Positions 1-6,103 of a stretch of DNA of 6,797 nucleotides are shown here, one piece after another. Made by a program: the position numbers and the translations under genes. Position 1 is the stretch's first letter. Every line of letters starts with the position of its first letter. Where the stretch lies: the NCBI GenBank assembly GCA_003524335.1, contig DQHV01000334.1:2798-9594 (forward strand), given 5' to 3'. The stretch comes from Candidatus Aminicenantota bacterium (GTDB lineage Bacteria > Acidobacteriota > Aminicenantia > Aminicenantales > UBA8522). The notes under the pieces were generated by a model. The model did not search any database. It was given only the letters and a program-made list of their open reading frames with translations, and was not told where the DNA came from.

Positions 1-2
1 AA

Positions 3-2273
3 TTCGCTTCCCGGATCCGGGAGATCGGGTATGACGTCGGCACTGTCACGGCCGAGATCCCCATCGAAGGCATCGTCTGCGCCTCCTGCGTCCAGAAGAT
101 CGAGAAGGCCCTTCTCAAAGTCCGGGGTGTCGTCAAAGCCGCGGTCAATCTGGCAACGGGCCGGGCCCGGGTGGAATTCCTCCCTTCTGAGACCAGCGTC
201 GCCGAACTCAGGCGGACGATCGAGAGCACTGGCTACAAGGTCCTGGAGGTGCCGGCCGACGTAGCGGGCGAGGATATCGAGCGGGCCGCCCGCCTGAAAG
301 AATACAACACGCTCAGACTCCGCTTTATCTCCGGGATCGTCCTGGCCATCGTTATTCTTATCGGCAGCATGCACCACTGGTTTCCCTGGGCGCCGCGTCT
401 CCTCGGCAATTTCTATTTCTTATGGCTCCTGACCACTCCTGTCCAATTCCTCATCGGCTGGCCGTTCCTCCGGGGCGCCTGGAAGTCGTTTCGGCATCGC
501 ACCGCCGACATGAACACCCTGGTCGCCGTGGGCACGCTGTCGGCCTATCTCTACAGCGCCGCGGCTACTATGTTCCCTGCGTTTTTCCGACGGGCGGGAA
601 TTGCGCCGGCGGTCTATTTCGATACCTCTGCTTTCATCATCGCGCTCATCCTGTTCGGACGGCTCCTCGAAGCCAGGGCCAAAGGGCAGACATCAGAGGC
701 CATCCGCAAGCTGGCCGGCCTCGAGCCCAAGACCGCGCGCGTCATCCGGGAAGCCGCTGAGATGGACATCCCTATCGGCGAAGTCCTGGTCGGAGACCTT
801 GTCCTCGTCCGGCCGGGAGAGCGGATACCGGTGGACGGGGTGGTCGAGGACGGGCGCTCCACGGTCGACGAATCCATGATCACCGGGGAGAGCATGCCGG
901 TTTCGAAGGTTCCGGGCGACGAGGTCGTCGGCGCCACCCTGAACAAGAGCGGGAGTTTCCGCTTCCGGACGACCAAGGTCGGAAAGGACACCGCGCTGGC
1001 CCAGATCATCCGACTGGTCCGGGAGGCCCAGGGTTCCAAGGCGCCGATCCAAAGGCTGGCCGATGTCATCGCCGGGTATTTTGTGCCCATCGTCATCTCG
1101 ATTGCCGTTGCCACGTTCATCATCTGGTTCGATTTCGGGCCCGCTCCGCCGCTGACCTTTGCGCTTCTCAACTTCGTCGCCGTCCTGATCATCGCCTGTC
1201 CCTGCGCCCTTGGCCTGGCCACGCCGACCGCCGTGATGGTGGGGACGGGCAAGGGCGCGGAGAACGGGATCCTGATTAAGGGGGGGGAGAGCCTGGAGAC
1301 TGTTCACCGCGTGGACACCATCCTTTTCGATAAAACGGGGACTCTGACCAAGGGTGAGCCCGAGGTCACCGACCTGATGACGATGCCTTTGTTCCCTGAA
1401 GACGAGCTCCTCAGGCTGGCCGCGGCGGCGGAGAAGGGGTCTGAACATCCGCTCGGCGAAGCCGTCCTGAGAAAGGCGCGAGAGCGGAATATAGTCATCG
1501 GAGAGACCCAAGAATTCCGAGCCATAGAAGGTCACGGTGTCGAGGCGACCGTGGAGGGGAAAAAAGTCCTGCTCGGGAATTCCCGGCTGATGGCCGACCG
1601 CGGCATCGAGACAGGGGAGTTGCAGAAGAAGGCCGAAGACCTGTCCGGAGAAGGAAAGACGGTCATGTTCGCGGCCGTGGACGGGAAGCTGGTGGGGCTT
1701 CTGGCTGTGGCCGACACTCTCAAGGATAGTTCCGTTGAGGCCGTAGCCATGCTCCGCAGACTTGCCCTCGAGGTCGTCATGCTAACCGGAGATCACCGGA
1801 AGACGGCTGAGGCCATCGCCATCCAAGCCGGCATCAGCCGGGTTATCCCGGAGGTCCTGCCCGCGGATAAAGTCCGGGAGATCAAGAAACTCCAGGAAGC
1901 GGGGCGCCGGGTGGCCATGGTCGGCGATGGGATCAACGACGCCCCGGCGCTGGCCCAGGCGGATATCGGGATCGCCATCGGAACCGGAACCGATATCGCC
2001 ATGGAGGCGTCGGACATCACTCTCATCCGGGACGACCTGAGGGCTGTGGCCTCGGCCATCGCTCTGAGCAAAAAGACCATGAAGGTCATCAAGCAGAACC
2101 TGTTCTGGGCCTTTTTCTATAATGTCGTGGGAATCCCCGTCGCCGCCGGCGTGCTCTATCCCTTCTTCGGGCTCCTTCTCAACCCGATCATCGCCTCGGC
2201 GGCTATGGCCTTCAGTTCCGTGTCGGTCGTTTCCAATTCGCTGCGGCTGCGGCGGTTCAAGCTGCGCACCTGA
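3..2273 (+). CDS. copA: Copper-exporting P1B-type ATPase (CopA-like), 5' end cut by the window edge
   Basis: Inner-membrane pump that uses ATP to export Cu(I) from the cytoplasm. The frame is open from base 3, giving 756 residues with no N-terminus, so the true start lies left of the window. Residues 1 to about 15 look like the end of one HMA metal-binding domain (REIGYDV). A second HMA domain follows with a CASC metal site at residues 26-29 and ends near residue 80. The membrane/ATPase core then shows TGES (actuator, residue 294), the CPC metal site in the membrane (399-401), DKTGT with the phosphorylated Asp443, the SEHPL nucleotide-domain motif (His482) and GDGIND (from 641). The last two helices carry a YN pair (706-707) and M735-x-x-S-S, the family signature for Cu(I) (P1B-1) rather than Zn or Cd transport. 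GTG at 171 falls inside the HMA domain and is not the start. The 30-residue membrane peptide gene follows after 10 bases. Function is near certain; Ag(I) may also be a substrate. Confidence 0.96.
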   Translation, partial: FASRIREIGYDVGTVTAEIPIEGIVCASCVQKIEKALLKVRGVVKAAVNLATGRARVEFLPSETSVAELRRTIESTGYKVLEVPADVAGEDIERAARLKEYNTLRLRFISGIVLAIVILIGSMHHWFPWAPRLLGNFYFLWLLTTPVQFLIGWPFLRGAWKSFRHRTADMNTLVAVGTLSAYLYSAAATMFPAFFRRAGIAPAVYFDTSAFIIALILFGRLLEARAKGQTSEAIRKLAGLEPKTARVIREAAEMDIPIGEVLVGDLVLVRPGERIPVDGVVEDGRSTVDESMITGESMPVSKVPGDEVVGATLNKSGSFRFRTTKVGKDTALAQIIRLVREAQGSKAPIQRLADVIAGYFVPIVISIAVATFIIWFDFGPAPPLTFALLNFVAVLIIACPCALGLATPTAVMVGTGKGAENGILIKGGESLETVHRVDTILFDKTGTLTKGEPEVTDLMTMPLFPEDELLRLAAAAEKGSEHPLGEAVLRKARERNIVIGETQEFRAIEGHGVEATVEGKKVLLGNSRLMADRGIETGELQKKAEDLSGEGKTVMFAAVDGKLVGLLAVADTLKDSSVEAVAMLRRLALEVVMLTGDHRKTAEAIAIQAGISRVIPEVLPADKVREIKKLQEAGRRVAMVGDGINDAPALAQADIGIAIGTGTDIAMEASDITLIRDDLRAVASAIALSKKTMKVIKQNLFWAFFYNVVGIPVAAGVLYPFFGLLLNPIIASAAMAFSSVSVVSNSLRLRRFKLRT

Positions 2274-2278
2274 GGAGG
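2273..2278 (+). promoter_or_regulatory. Strong Shine-Dalgarno for the 30-residue membrane peptide
   Basis: A perfect AGGAGG lies five bases before the ATG at 2284. Its first base is the last base of the copA stop codon. This is the main evidence that the tiny downstream reading frame is translated, probably from the copA transcript. Confidence 0.75.
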
Positions 2279-2283
2279 AAGAG

Positions 2284-2376
2284 ATGCTGGCCAAGATCGC
2301 GGTGACCATCGCCGGCTTCGCTGTCATCGCCTTTGTCATCTGGTATTTTCTCCTCTCCCACCGGAAACCCCGCTGA
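2284..2376 (+). CDS. 30-residue single-span membrane peptide downstream of copA
   Basis: I do not recognise this as a named family. It encodes 30 residues: a short N-terminus with one Lys, a hydrophobic span from about residue 5 to 24 that ends in an aromatic IWYF, and a basic tail (HRKPR). By the positive-inside rule the C-terminus should face the cytoplasm. The start is fixed by a perfect AGGAGG five bases upstream, and the gene begins 11 bases after the copA stop, so it is probably cotranscribed with the pump. The pattern of a short basic start, a Gly-containing helix and an aromatic end resembles the membrane anchor of small membrane-bound cupredoxin-like proteins that I recall next to copper ATPases. 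No cupredoxin domain follows here: the frame ends at 2376 and a promoter begins 16 bases later. It could be a genuine pump-associated micropeptide or the surviving anchor of a truncated protein. Translation is likely; the function is unknown. Confidence 0.6.
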   Translation: MLAKIAVTIAGFAVIAFVIWYFLLSHRKPR

Positions 2377-2392
2377 TGCCCCGAGCCTATTT

Positions 2393-2422
2393 TTGACAAT
2401 TTCTATAGGAAAAGTGTAAAAT
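2393..2422 (+). promoter_or_regulatory. Sigma70-type promoter of the YHS-domain gene
   Basis: A perfect TTGACA (-35) at 2393-2398 and TAAAAT (-10, five of six matches) at 2417-2422 are separated by 18 bases. Transcription would start near 2429, giving a leader of under 20 bases that contains AGGAGG at 2435-2440, five bases before the ATG at 2446. The region is AT-rich against a GC-rich background. A CTATAG palindrome sits in the spacer (2403-2408), but I see no recognisable CopY, CsoR or CueR operator, so metal control cannot be claimed. Confidence 0.65.
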
Positions 2423-2445
2423 AGAACCTTATTCAGGAGGTTCGA

Positions 2446-3012
2446 ATGAAAAAAAACAGATTTGCCATCGCCGTGCTGTTGGTGCTTTCTCTGGGCTTTG
2501 TTCTATCCGGCATCGCCCAGCAGAAGGCTGATGACACCGCTACCGACCCGGTCTGCGGAATGACGGTGAAGAAGGCCGAAGCCAAAGCGACCTTTGATCA
2601 TAAAGGGACGACTTACTATTTCTGCAACGAGGGATGCAAGGAGGCCTTTGTCAAGGACCCTGAAAAATATCTCCAGAAGAAAGAAGAGGCCGCGTCCGCA
2701 AAGCCATGCCCATGTCCGCGATGCGGCGGGGAAATGTCGGCGCAGGCGATGCCTCACGGCCGGATGATGGGTAAGTGTCCAATGATGCAGCACGGGCACG
2801 GCCAGATGACCAGCCCAGGCTCAGGGATGAAATGCCCTCTTCAATCCAAGGACGTCGAGATAAAGGCCGAGAACCTGCCCGACGGAGTGGCGGTCAAGTT
2901 CACTTCAAAAAACGCCGATCTGGTGAAGAAGATCCAGGAGCACTTGTCCAAGGCGAAAGCCGGCGGCGCGGGTTGCTTCTGCTGTGCCGGTGAAGCTCAG
3001 GAAAAGAAATAA
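2446..3012 (+). CDS. Secreted YHS-domain metal-binding protein with Cys/Met/His-rich region
   Basis: 188 residues. A Sec signal peptide (KKNR, then a hydrophobic core to about residue 23, with likely cleavage after Ala24 in GIA-QQ and no lipobox Cys) predicts a periplasmic protein. Residues 33-76 form a YHS domain with DPVCGM (Cys37) and FCNEGC (Cys60, Cys64), a fold often found in copper and heavy-metal proteins. Residues 86-131 are packed with possible ligands: a CPCPRCGG cluster (Cys88, 90, 93), then Met- and His-rich sequence with MMGKCPMM, HGH and Cys130. Residues 135-170 look like a small domain (DVEIKAENLPDGV to KKIQEHL) that I have seen in proteins of this type but cannot name. The tail carries Cys177, Cys179 and Cys180. 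There are 11 Cys in all. It has its own promoter and AGGAGG ribosome site. The position after copA suggests a copper or silver buffer or chaperone in the envelope; mercury or other soft metals are possible. The domain call is firm and the role is inferred. Confidence 0.85.
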   Translation: MKKNRFAIAVLLVLSLGFVLSGIAQQKADDTATDPVCGMTVKKAEAKATFDHKGTTYYFCNEGCKEAFVKDPEKYLQKKEEAASAKPCPCPRCGGEMSAQAMPHGRMMGKCPMMQHGHGQMTSPGSGMKCPLQSKDVEIKAENLPDGVAVKFTSKNADLVKKIQEHLSKAKAGGAGCFCCAGEAQEKK

Positions 3013-3036
3013 GCGGGGTTCTCAGGGAAATCCGCT
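3001..3036 (-). terminator. Possible intrinsic terminator reading on the - strand
   Basis: An AGCGG/CCGCT stem (3012-3016 with 3032-3036) has a second short pairing inside it, TTC (3019-3021) with GAA (3027-3029). On the - strand it is followed by a T-rich run (TATTTCTTTTC, complement of 3001-3011); on the + strand no T-run follows. The stem is short and overlaps the stop codons on both strands, so this is a weak call. The orientation fits a former - strand gene ending here rather than the YHS gene. Confidence 0.3.
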
Positions 3037-3115
3037 AGAACAGATATTTCAGCCCGATATCAAACCAGTTGAAAGAGGGGCGGTGAGTTAGTCTCCCGTC
3101 AGGCGGACGTTTCTG
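3035..3115 (-). pseudogene. Possible C-terminal remnant of an outer-membrane beta-barrel protein
   Basis: On the - strand, 26 codons without a stop run from 3115 down to 3038 and end at TAG (3037-3035). The last residues read SFNWFDIGLKYLF. Alternating hydrophobic and polar residues ending in an aromatic Phe at the very C-terminus is the classic last-strand signal of outer-membrane barrels recognised by BamA. The frame is closed upstream by a stop at 3118-3116 and no start codon or ribosome site is present, so it cannot be a complete gene. I read it as the tail of a gene whose body was lost when the mnmA region was joined here. The pattern is suggestive but only about 20 residues long, so chance cannot be excluded. 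Confidence 0.3.
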
Positions 3116-3121
3116 TTATCC

Positions 3122-3127
3122 TATAGT
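3122..3127 (+). promoter_or_regulatory. Possible -10 element for mnmA
   Basis: TATAGT matches the -10 consensus at five of six positions. It lies 20 bases before the preferred mnmA ATG at 3148, which would put transcription start near 3134, downstream of the alternative ATG at 3130. No convincing -35 hexamer sits 16 to 18 bases upstream, so the assignment is weak. Confidence 0.3.
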
Positions 3128-3147
3128 CCATGGGACCAGGATCGAAG

Positions 3148-4242
3148 ATGAGGGGTAATAAAGTCGTAGTGGCCATGAGCGGGGGAGTGGATTCCTCGGT
3201 CGCAGCTTCCCTTCTCATGGACAGGGGGTTCGACGTCACCGGCATCACCATGAACCTGTTCTCCTTACCGGAGGAATTGTGCCGATCCGAGGAGCTCCGC
3301 AGCTGCTGCGGAAGGAAGGCGGTCGAAGACGCTCACCGGGTGGCCATCCACCTCGGCATCCCTCACTTTGTGGTCGACCTCCGCCGGGAATTCGAGACTG
3401 CGGTCATAGCCGATTTCGTCCGGGAGTACGGTAGGGGACGAACCCCCAACCCGTGCATCCGCTGTAACGAACGCATCAAGTTCAGGCTATTCCTGGAGAG
3501 AGCCAGGCGCTTGGGCGCGGATCTTATCGCCACGGGACACTATGCCAAGGTGGCCAGGGATCCTTCCGGCTCGCGGTACCTGCTTAAAAAAGGAAAGGAC
3601 AGGGCCAAGGACCAGTCCTACTTTCTTTATCGACTCAGTCAAGCCCAGCTGGCCCGGGTGCTGATGCCGGTTGGCGATTTCACCAAGACCGAAGTACGGG
3701 AGATGGCCAGGCGCCGGGGCCTTCCCGTAGCCGAGAAGCCAGAGAGCCAAGAGACATGCTTCGCCCCACTTGGGGATTACCCGGCGTTTTTGGCCGGACG
3801 AGACCCCCGGGCCTTCCGGCCCGGCCCCATCAAGGACCTGGCGGGCCGCATTCTGGGTGAGCACAAGGGGATCGGGAATTACACCATCGGCCAGCGCCGG
3901 GGCCTGGGTATCTCAGCTCCGCGGCCGTTTTACGTTGTCGCTATCGACGCGCCGCGAAATGCCGTCATCATCGGGGATGAAAGAGACCTCTGCCGCAAGA
4001 GACTCCAAGCCTCCGATGTCCGCCTGATCGCCGGGGTGAGGATCGAGGAGCCGGTCATGGTCAAAGCGAAAATTCGGTATAAGCACCGGGGAGCAAAGGC
4101 TCTCGTCATCCCCGTTTCGGGGAGGCGAGTGCGGGTCGAGTTCGAACGGCCGCAGAGGGCCATCACTCCGGGCCAGTCCGTGGTATTCTATCAGCGCGAT
4201 GTCGTAGTGGGAGGGGCGATCATCGACCGATCGCTCGATTGA
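3148..4242 (+). CDS. mnmA: tRNA-specific 2-thiouridylase MnmA
   Basis: Cytoplasmic enzyme that adenylates and then thiolates the wobble uridine (s2U34) of tRNAs for Lys, Glu and Gln, taking sulfur from a persulfide relay. The 364-residue product matches the family's usual length. It shows the ATP-pyrophosphatase P-loop SGGVDSS (residues 11-17), the NPCIRCN motif (101-107) whose second Cys, Cys106, is the conserved catalytic one, the family motif DQSYFLYRL, the second catalytic Cys204 in QETCF, and the YTIGQRRGLGI segment that opens the C-terminal part. I chose ATG 3148 because AGGA lies six bases upstream and the core then begins nine residues in, as usual for MnmA. ATG 3130, in the same frame, adds six residues but has no ribosome site. 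Extra cysteines occur at 45, 53 and 54, and Cys103 replaces the Asp found in the E. coli protein. No gene follows on this strand, so it looks monocistronic. Confidence 0.95.
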   Translation: MRGNKVVVAMSGGVDSSVAASLLMDRGFDVTGITMNLFSLPEELCRSEELRSCCGRKAVEDAHRVAIHLGIPHFVVDLRREFETAVIADFVREYGRGRTPNPCIRCNERIKFRLFLERARRLGADLIATGHYAKVARDPSGSRYLLKKGKDRAKDQSYFLYRLSQAQLARVLMPVGDFTKTEVREMARRRGLPVAEKPESQETCFAPLGDYPAFLAGRDPRAFRPGPIKDLAGRILGEHKGIGNYTIGQRRGLGISAPRPFYVVAIDAPRNAVIIGDERDLCRKRLQASDVRLIAGVRIEEPVMVKAKIRYKHRGAKALVIPVSGRRVRVEFERPQRAITPGQSVVFYQRDVVVGGAIIDRSLD

Positions 4243-4321
4243 TCAATCCGCGCTATAATCTTCGAGGCATTGATGACGACGTATCTTCCCTCTCTGCCGG
4301 CGTTTCAGTGAATCTTTAGGT
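4243..4321. other. Convergent spacer between mnmA and the aminopeptidase gene
   Basis: The 79-bp gap separates two stop codons. An 8-base palindrome TTGATCAA (4239-4246) overlaps the mnmA stop, and a GCGATC/GATCGC hairpin (4216-4221 with 4229-4234) lies just before it, but no T-run follows either, so neither is a clear terminator. A perfect TATAAT (4254-4259) has no matching -35, and a 12-codon frame from ATG 4273 has no ribosome site. I see no gene here. Confidence 0.5.
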
Positions 4322-6103
4322 CTAGACGCGCTGGGTCGCCTTTTTAAGCCAGGCGGCCTCGTCCTTTTCCAGGAGAGGAGTCAATGCCCTGCGCACCCTC
4401 CGGTGATAGGTGTTGAGCCAGCTGACTTCGTCCTCCGTCAACAGGTCTTTCTTGACCAGCCGGAGTTCGATCGGGCAGAGAGTCAGCGTCTCAAATGTAA
4501 AAAAGAGCGACGTTTCAGTCGACCGGATCTTGTCCTTGACTACGAGCACCAAGTTCTCTACTCGGAGGCCGTATGCTCCATCTTCGTAGTATCCAGGCTC
4601 GATCGAGAGGATCATCCCGGGCTCGAGGCCGATGCCGAATCCTCGTGCCGGGGCGATTCCCTGGGGCCCTTCATGGACGTTGAGGAAGGCGCCGACGCCG
4701 TGTCCGGTTCCGTGCCCGTAGTTCAACCCTTTCTCCCAAAGAGCGCGGCGGGCCAGGATGTCAAGCTGGGGCCCGGATGTTCCCCGAGGAAACGAGGTTC
4801 GGGTCAGGCTAATGACTCCTTTGAGGACGCGGGTGAAACGGTCCCGTTGTTCCGCGGTCGGCGGCCCCAGACAGACTGTCCGGGTAATGTCCGTAGTTGC
4901 GTCCAGGTATTGACTTCCCGAATCGATCAAATAAATCCCCTTCGGCTTCAGAGGAATATCGGTTTCCGGGGTGACGGCGTAGTGGACGACGGCGCCGTGG
5001 CTCCCGTAAGAAGAGATGGTCTGAAAGCTGAGCCCTTTAGAGCGAGGCTGGCGTTTCCGGATCACCTCGAGTTTCCGAGCCGCCGATAACTCGGTCACTC
5101 CGCCCTCGGGCACGGCCTTTTCTAACCAACAGAGAAACTCGACCATGGCGGCGCCGTCGCGAAGGTGGGCATGTTTCGATCCCTTGATCTCCGAAGCATT
5201 CTTGACGGCCTTGGCCAAGCTCACCGGGCTCGGTTTGAAGACGATCTCCGCTCCCTCAAGGCTGCTCACAATCCACTGACTTGCCGTCGCCTCGTCCAGC
5301 CAGACCTGTTTCTTGGCCGCCGCCAGGCCGTGCAGAGCCGCGGGGAATTCGGCATAACTTCTAAGGCTCACGTCCTTTTTCAAAACTGCCCTAACCTCCG
5401 GGCTGACTTTTTCTCCGGCCACGAAAAGCAGGGCTTCCTTCCGGGTGATGATGGCGTAGGCAATGGCCACGGGATTAAACGGGATGTCCGAGCCGCGGAT
5501 GTTGAAGAGCCAGGCGACGGAGTCGAGCTGGCTGAGGATATGGGCGTCGACACCCTCAAGCGTCATCTTTTGGCGGAGTCGGTCAAGCTTAGAGCGGGCG
5601 CTCTCTCCGGCATATTTTTTTCCCAGGACGGTGACCCGCCCTGCCGGAGCAGCCGGCCGATCTTGCCAGATTGCATCCACGAGGTTGGCGGCGATCGGTC
5701 TGAGCCGGACGGATTTCGCAGCGAGCTCTTTTTCGAGCTTGGCATAATCCCGGTGGGTGATGAGTGGGGAGTCGAGGCCAAGGGTTTCACCGGGCTTTAG
5801 ATTCCGGACCGTCCATTCCTGCCAAGACGGGACTCCGGGTGAACCCCACCGGAAGAGAGTGAAGCCTGCGCCCCGAAGCTCCCGCTCGGCCTGGAGATAG
5901 TAGCGCGAATCGGTCCAGAGTCCGGCGCTTTTCATCGTTACCAACGCGTCGCCCGCCGAACCCGTGAAGCCAGTGATGAACGCCCGGCGCTTCCAGAACT
6001 CCGGCACGCACTCGCTTTGGTGGGGGTCGGACCCGGGGACCAGGTAGGCCTGGATGTTGTGCTTTCTCATGAGGCGGCGCAGCCTTTCAATTTTTTCGGT
6101 CAT
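4322..6103 (-). CDS. Xaa-Pro aminopeptidase (aminopeptidase P, M24B family, XPNPEP1-like)
   Basis: Metallopeptidase that removes the N-terminal residue from peptides whose second residue is proline; probably cytoplasmic, since no signal peptide is visible. At 593 residues it resembles the three-domain eukaryotic cytosolic enzyme (about 620) rather than the roughly 440-residue E. coli PepP. Two creatinase-like N-terminal domains occupy about residues 1-310, the catalytic pita-bread domain about 310-530, and a short M24 C-terminal module ends the protein. All five metal ligands are present: Asp394 and Asp405 (LIDSG and TTDITRT), His468 (GHGTGHGVG), Glu502 (SIEPGYYEDG) and Glu516 (RVEN), with the same spacing as human XPNPEP1; the family usually binds two Mn ions. 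ATG 6103 is preferred over GTG or other starts up to 6142 because it forms an ATGA overlap with the carB stop and has AGGGG seven bases upstream. It is likely coupled to carB; a metabolic link is not obvious. Confidence 0.93.
   Translation of the reverse strand: MTEKIERLRRLMRKHNIQAYLVPGSDPHQSECVPEFWKRRAFITGFTGSAGDALVTMKSAGLWTDSRYYLQAERELRGAGFTLFRWGSPGVPSWQEWTVRNLKPGETLGLDSPLITHRDYAKLEKELAAKSVRLRPIAANLVDAIWQDRPAAPAGRVTVLGKKYAGESARSKLDRLRQKMTLEGVDAHILSQLDSVAWLFNIRGSDIPFNPVAIAYAIITRKEALLFVAGEKVSPEVRAVLKKDVSLRSYAEFPAALHGLAAAKKQVWLDEATASQWIVSSLEGAEIVFKPSPVSLAKAVKNASEIKGSKHAHLRDGAAMVEFLCWLEKAVPEGGVTELSAARKLEVIRKRQPRSKGLSFQTISSYGSHGAVVHYAVTPETDIPLKPKGIYLIDSGSQYLDATTDITRTVCLGPPTAEQRDRFTRVLKGVISLTRTSFPRGTSGPQLDILARRALWEKGLNYGHGTGHGVGAFLNVHEGPQGIAPARGFGIGLEPGMILSIEPGYYEDGAYGLRVENLVLVVKDKIRSTETSLFFTFETLTLCPIELRLVKKDLLTEDEVSWLNTYHRRVRRALTPLLEKDEAAWLKKATQRV

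Noticed and set aside
1..5. The window begins with AATTC, which could be an EcoRI-cut clone end.
   Set aside because: Several intact GAATTC sites occur inside the window (for example near 173, 1510 and 1577), and five bases at an arbitrary edge are easily chance.
693..1535. A 280-codon open frame on the - strand opposite copA, and similar long frames opposite the peptidase gene (4403-5089, 5165-5800).
   Set aside because: They lie over strongly conserved protein motifs on the other strand, show no recognisable domain, and are expected by chance in GC-rich coding DNA.
2403..2408. The CTATAG palindrome in the YHS promoter spacer as a metal-regulator operator.
   Set aside because: It is only six bases long and does not match operators I know for CopY, CsoR or CueR; it is kept only as a remark.
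3130..3147. ATG 3130 as the mnmA start.
   Set aside because: There is no Shine-Dalgarno before it, and the candidate -10 at 3122-3127 would start transcription downstream of it. ATG 3148 has AGGA at good spacing. The choice remains uncertain.
4254..4311. A perfect TATAAT followed by a 12-codon frame in the mnmA/peptidase spacer, considered as a promoter with a leader peptide.
   Set aside because: There is no -35 element at suitable spacing, no ribosome site, and no downstream gene on that strand to control.
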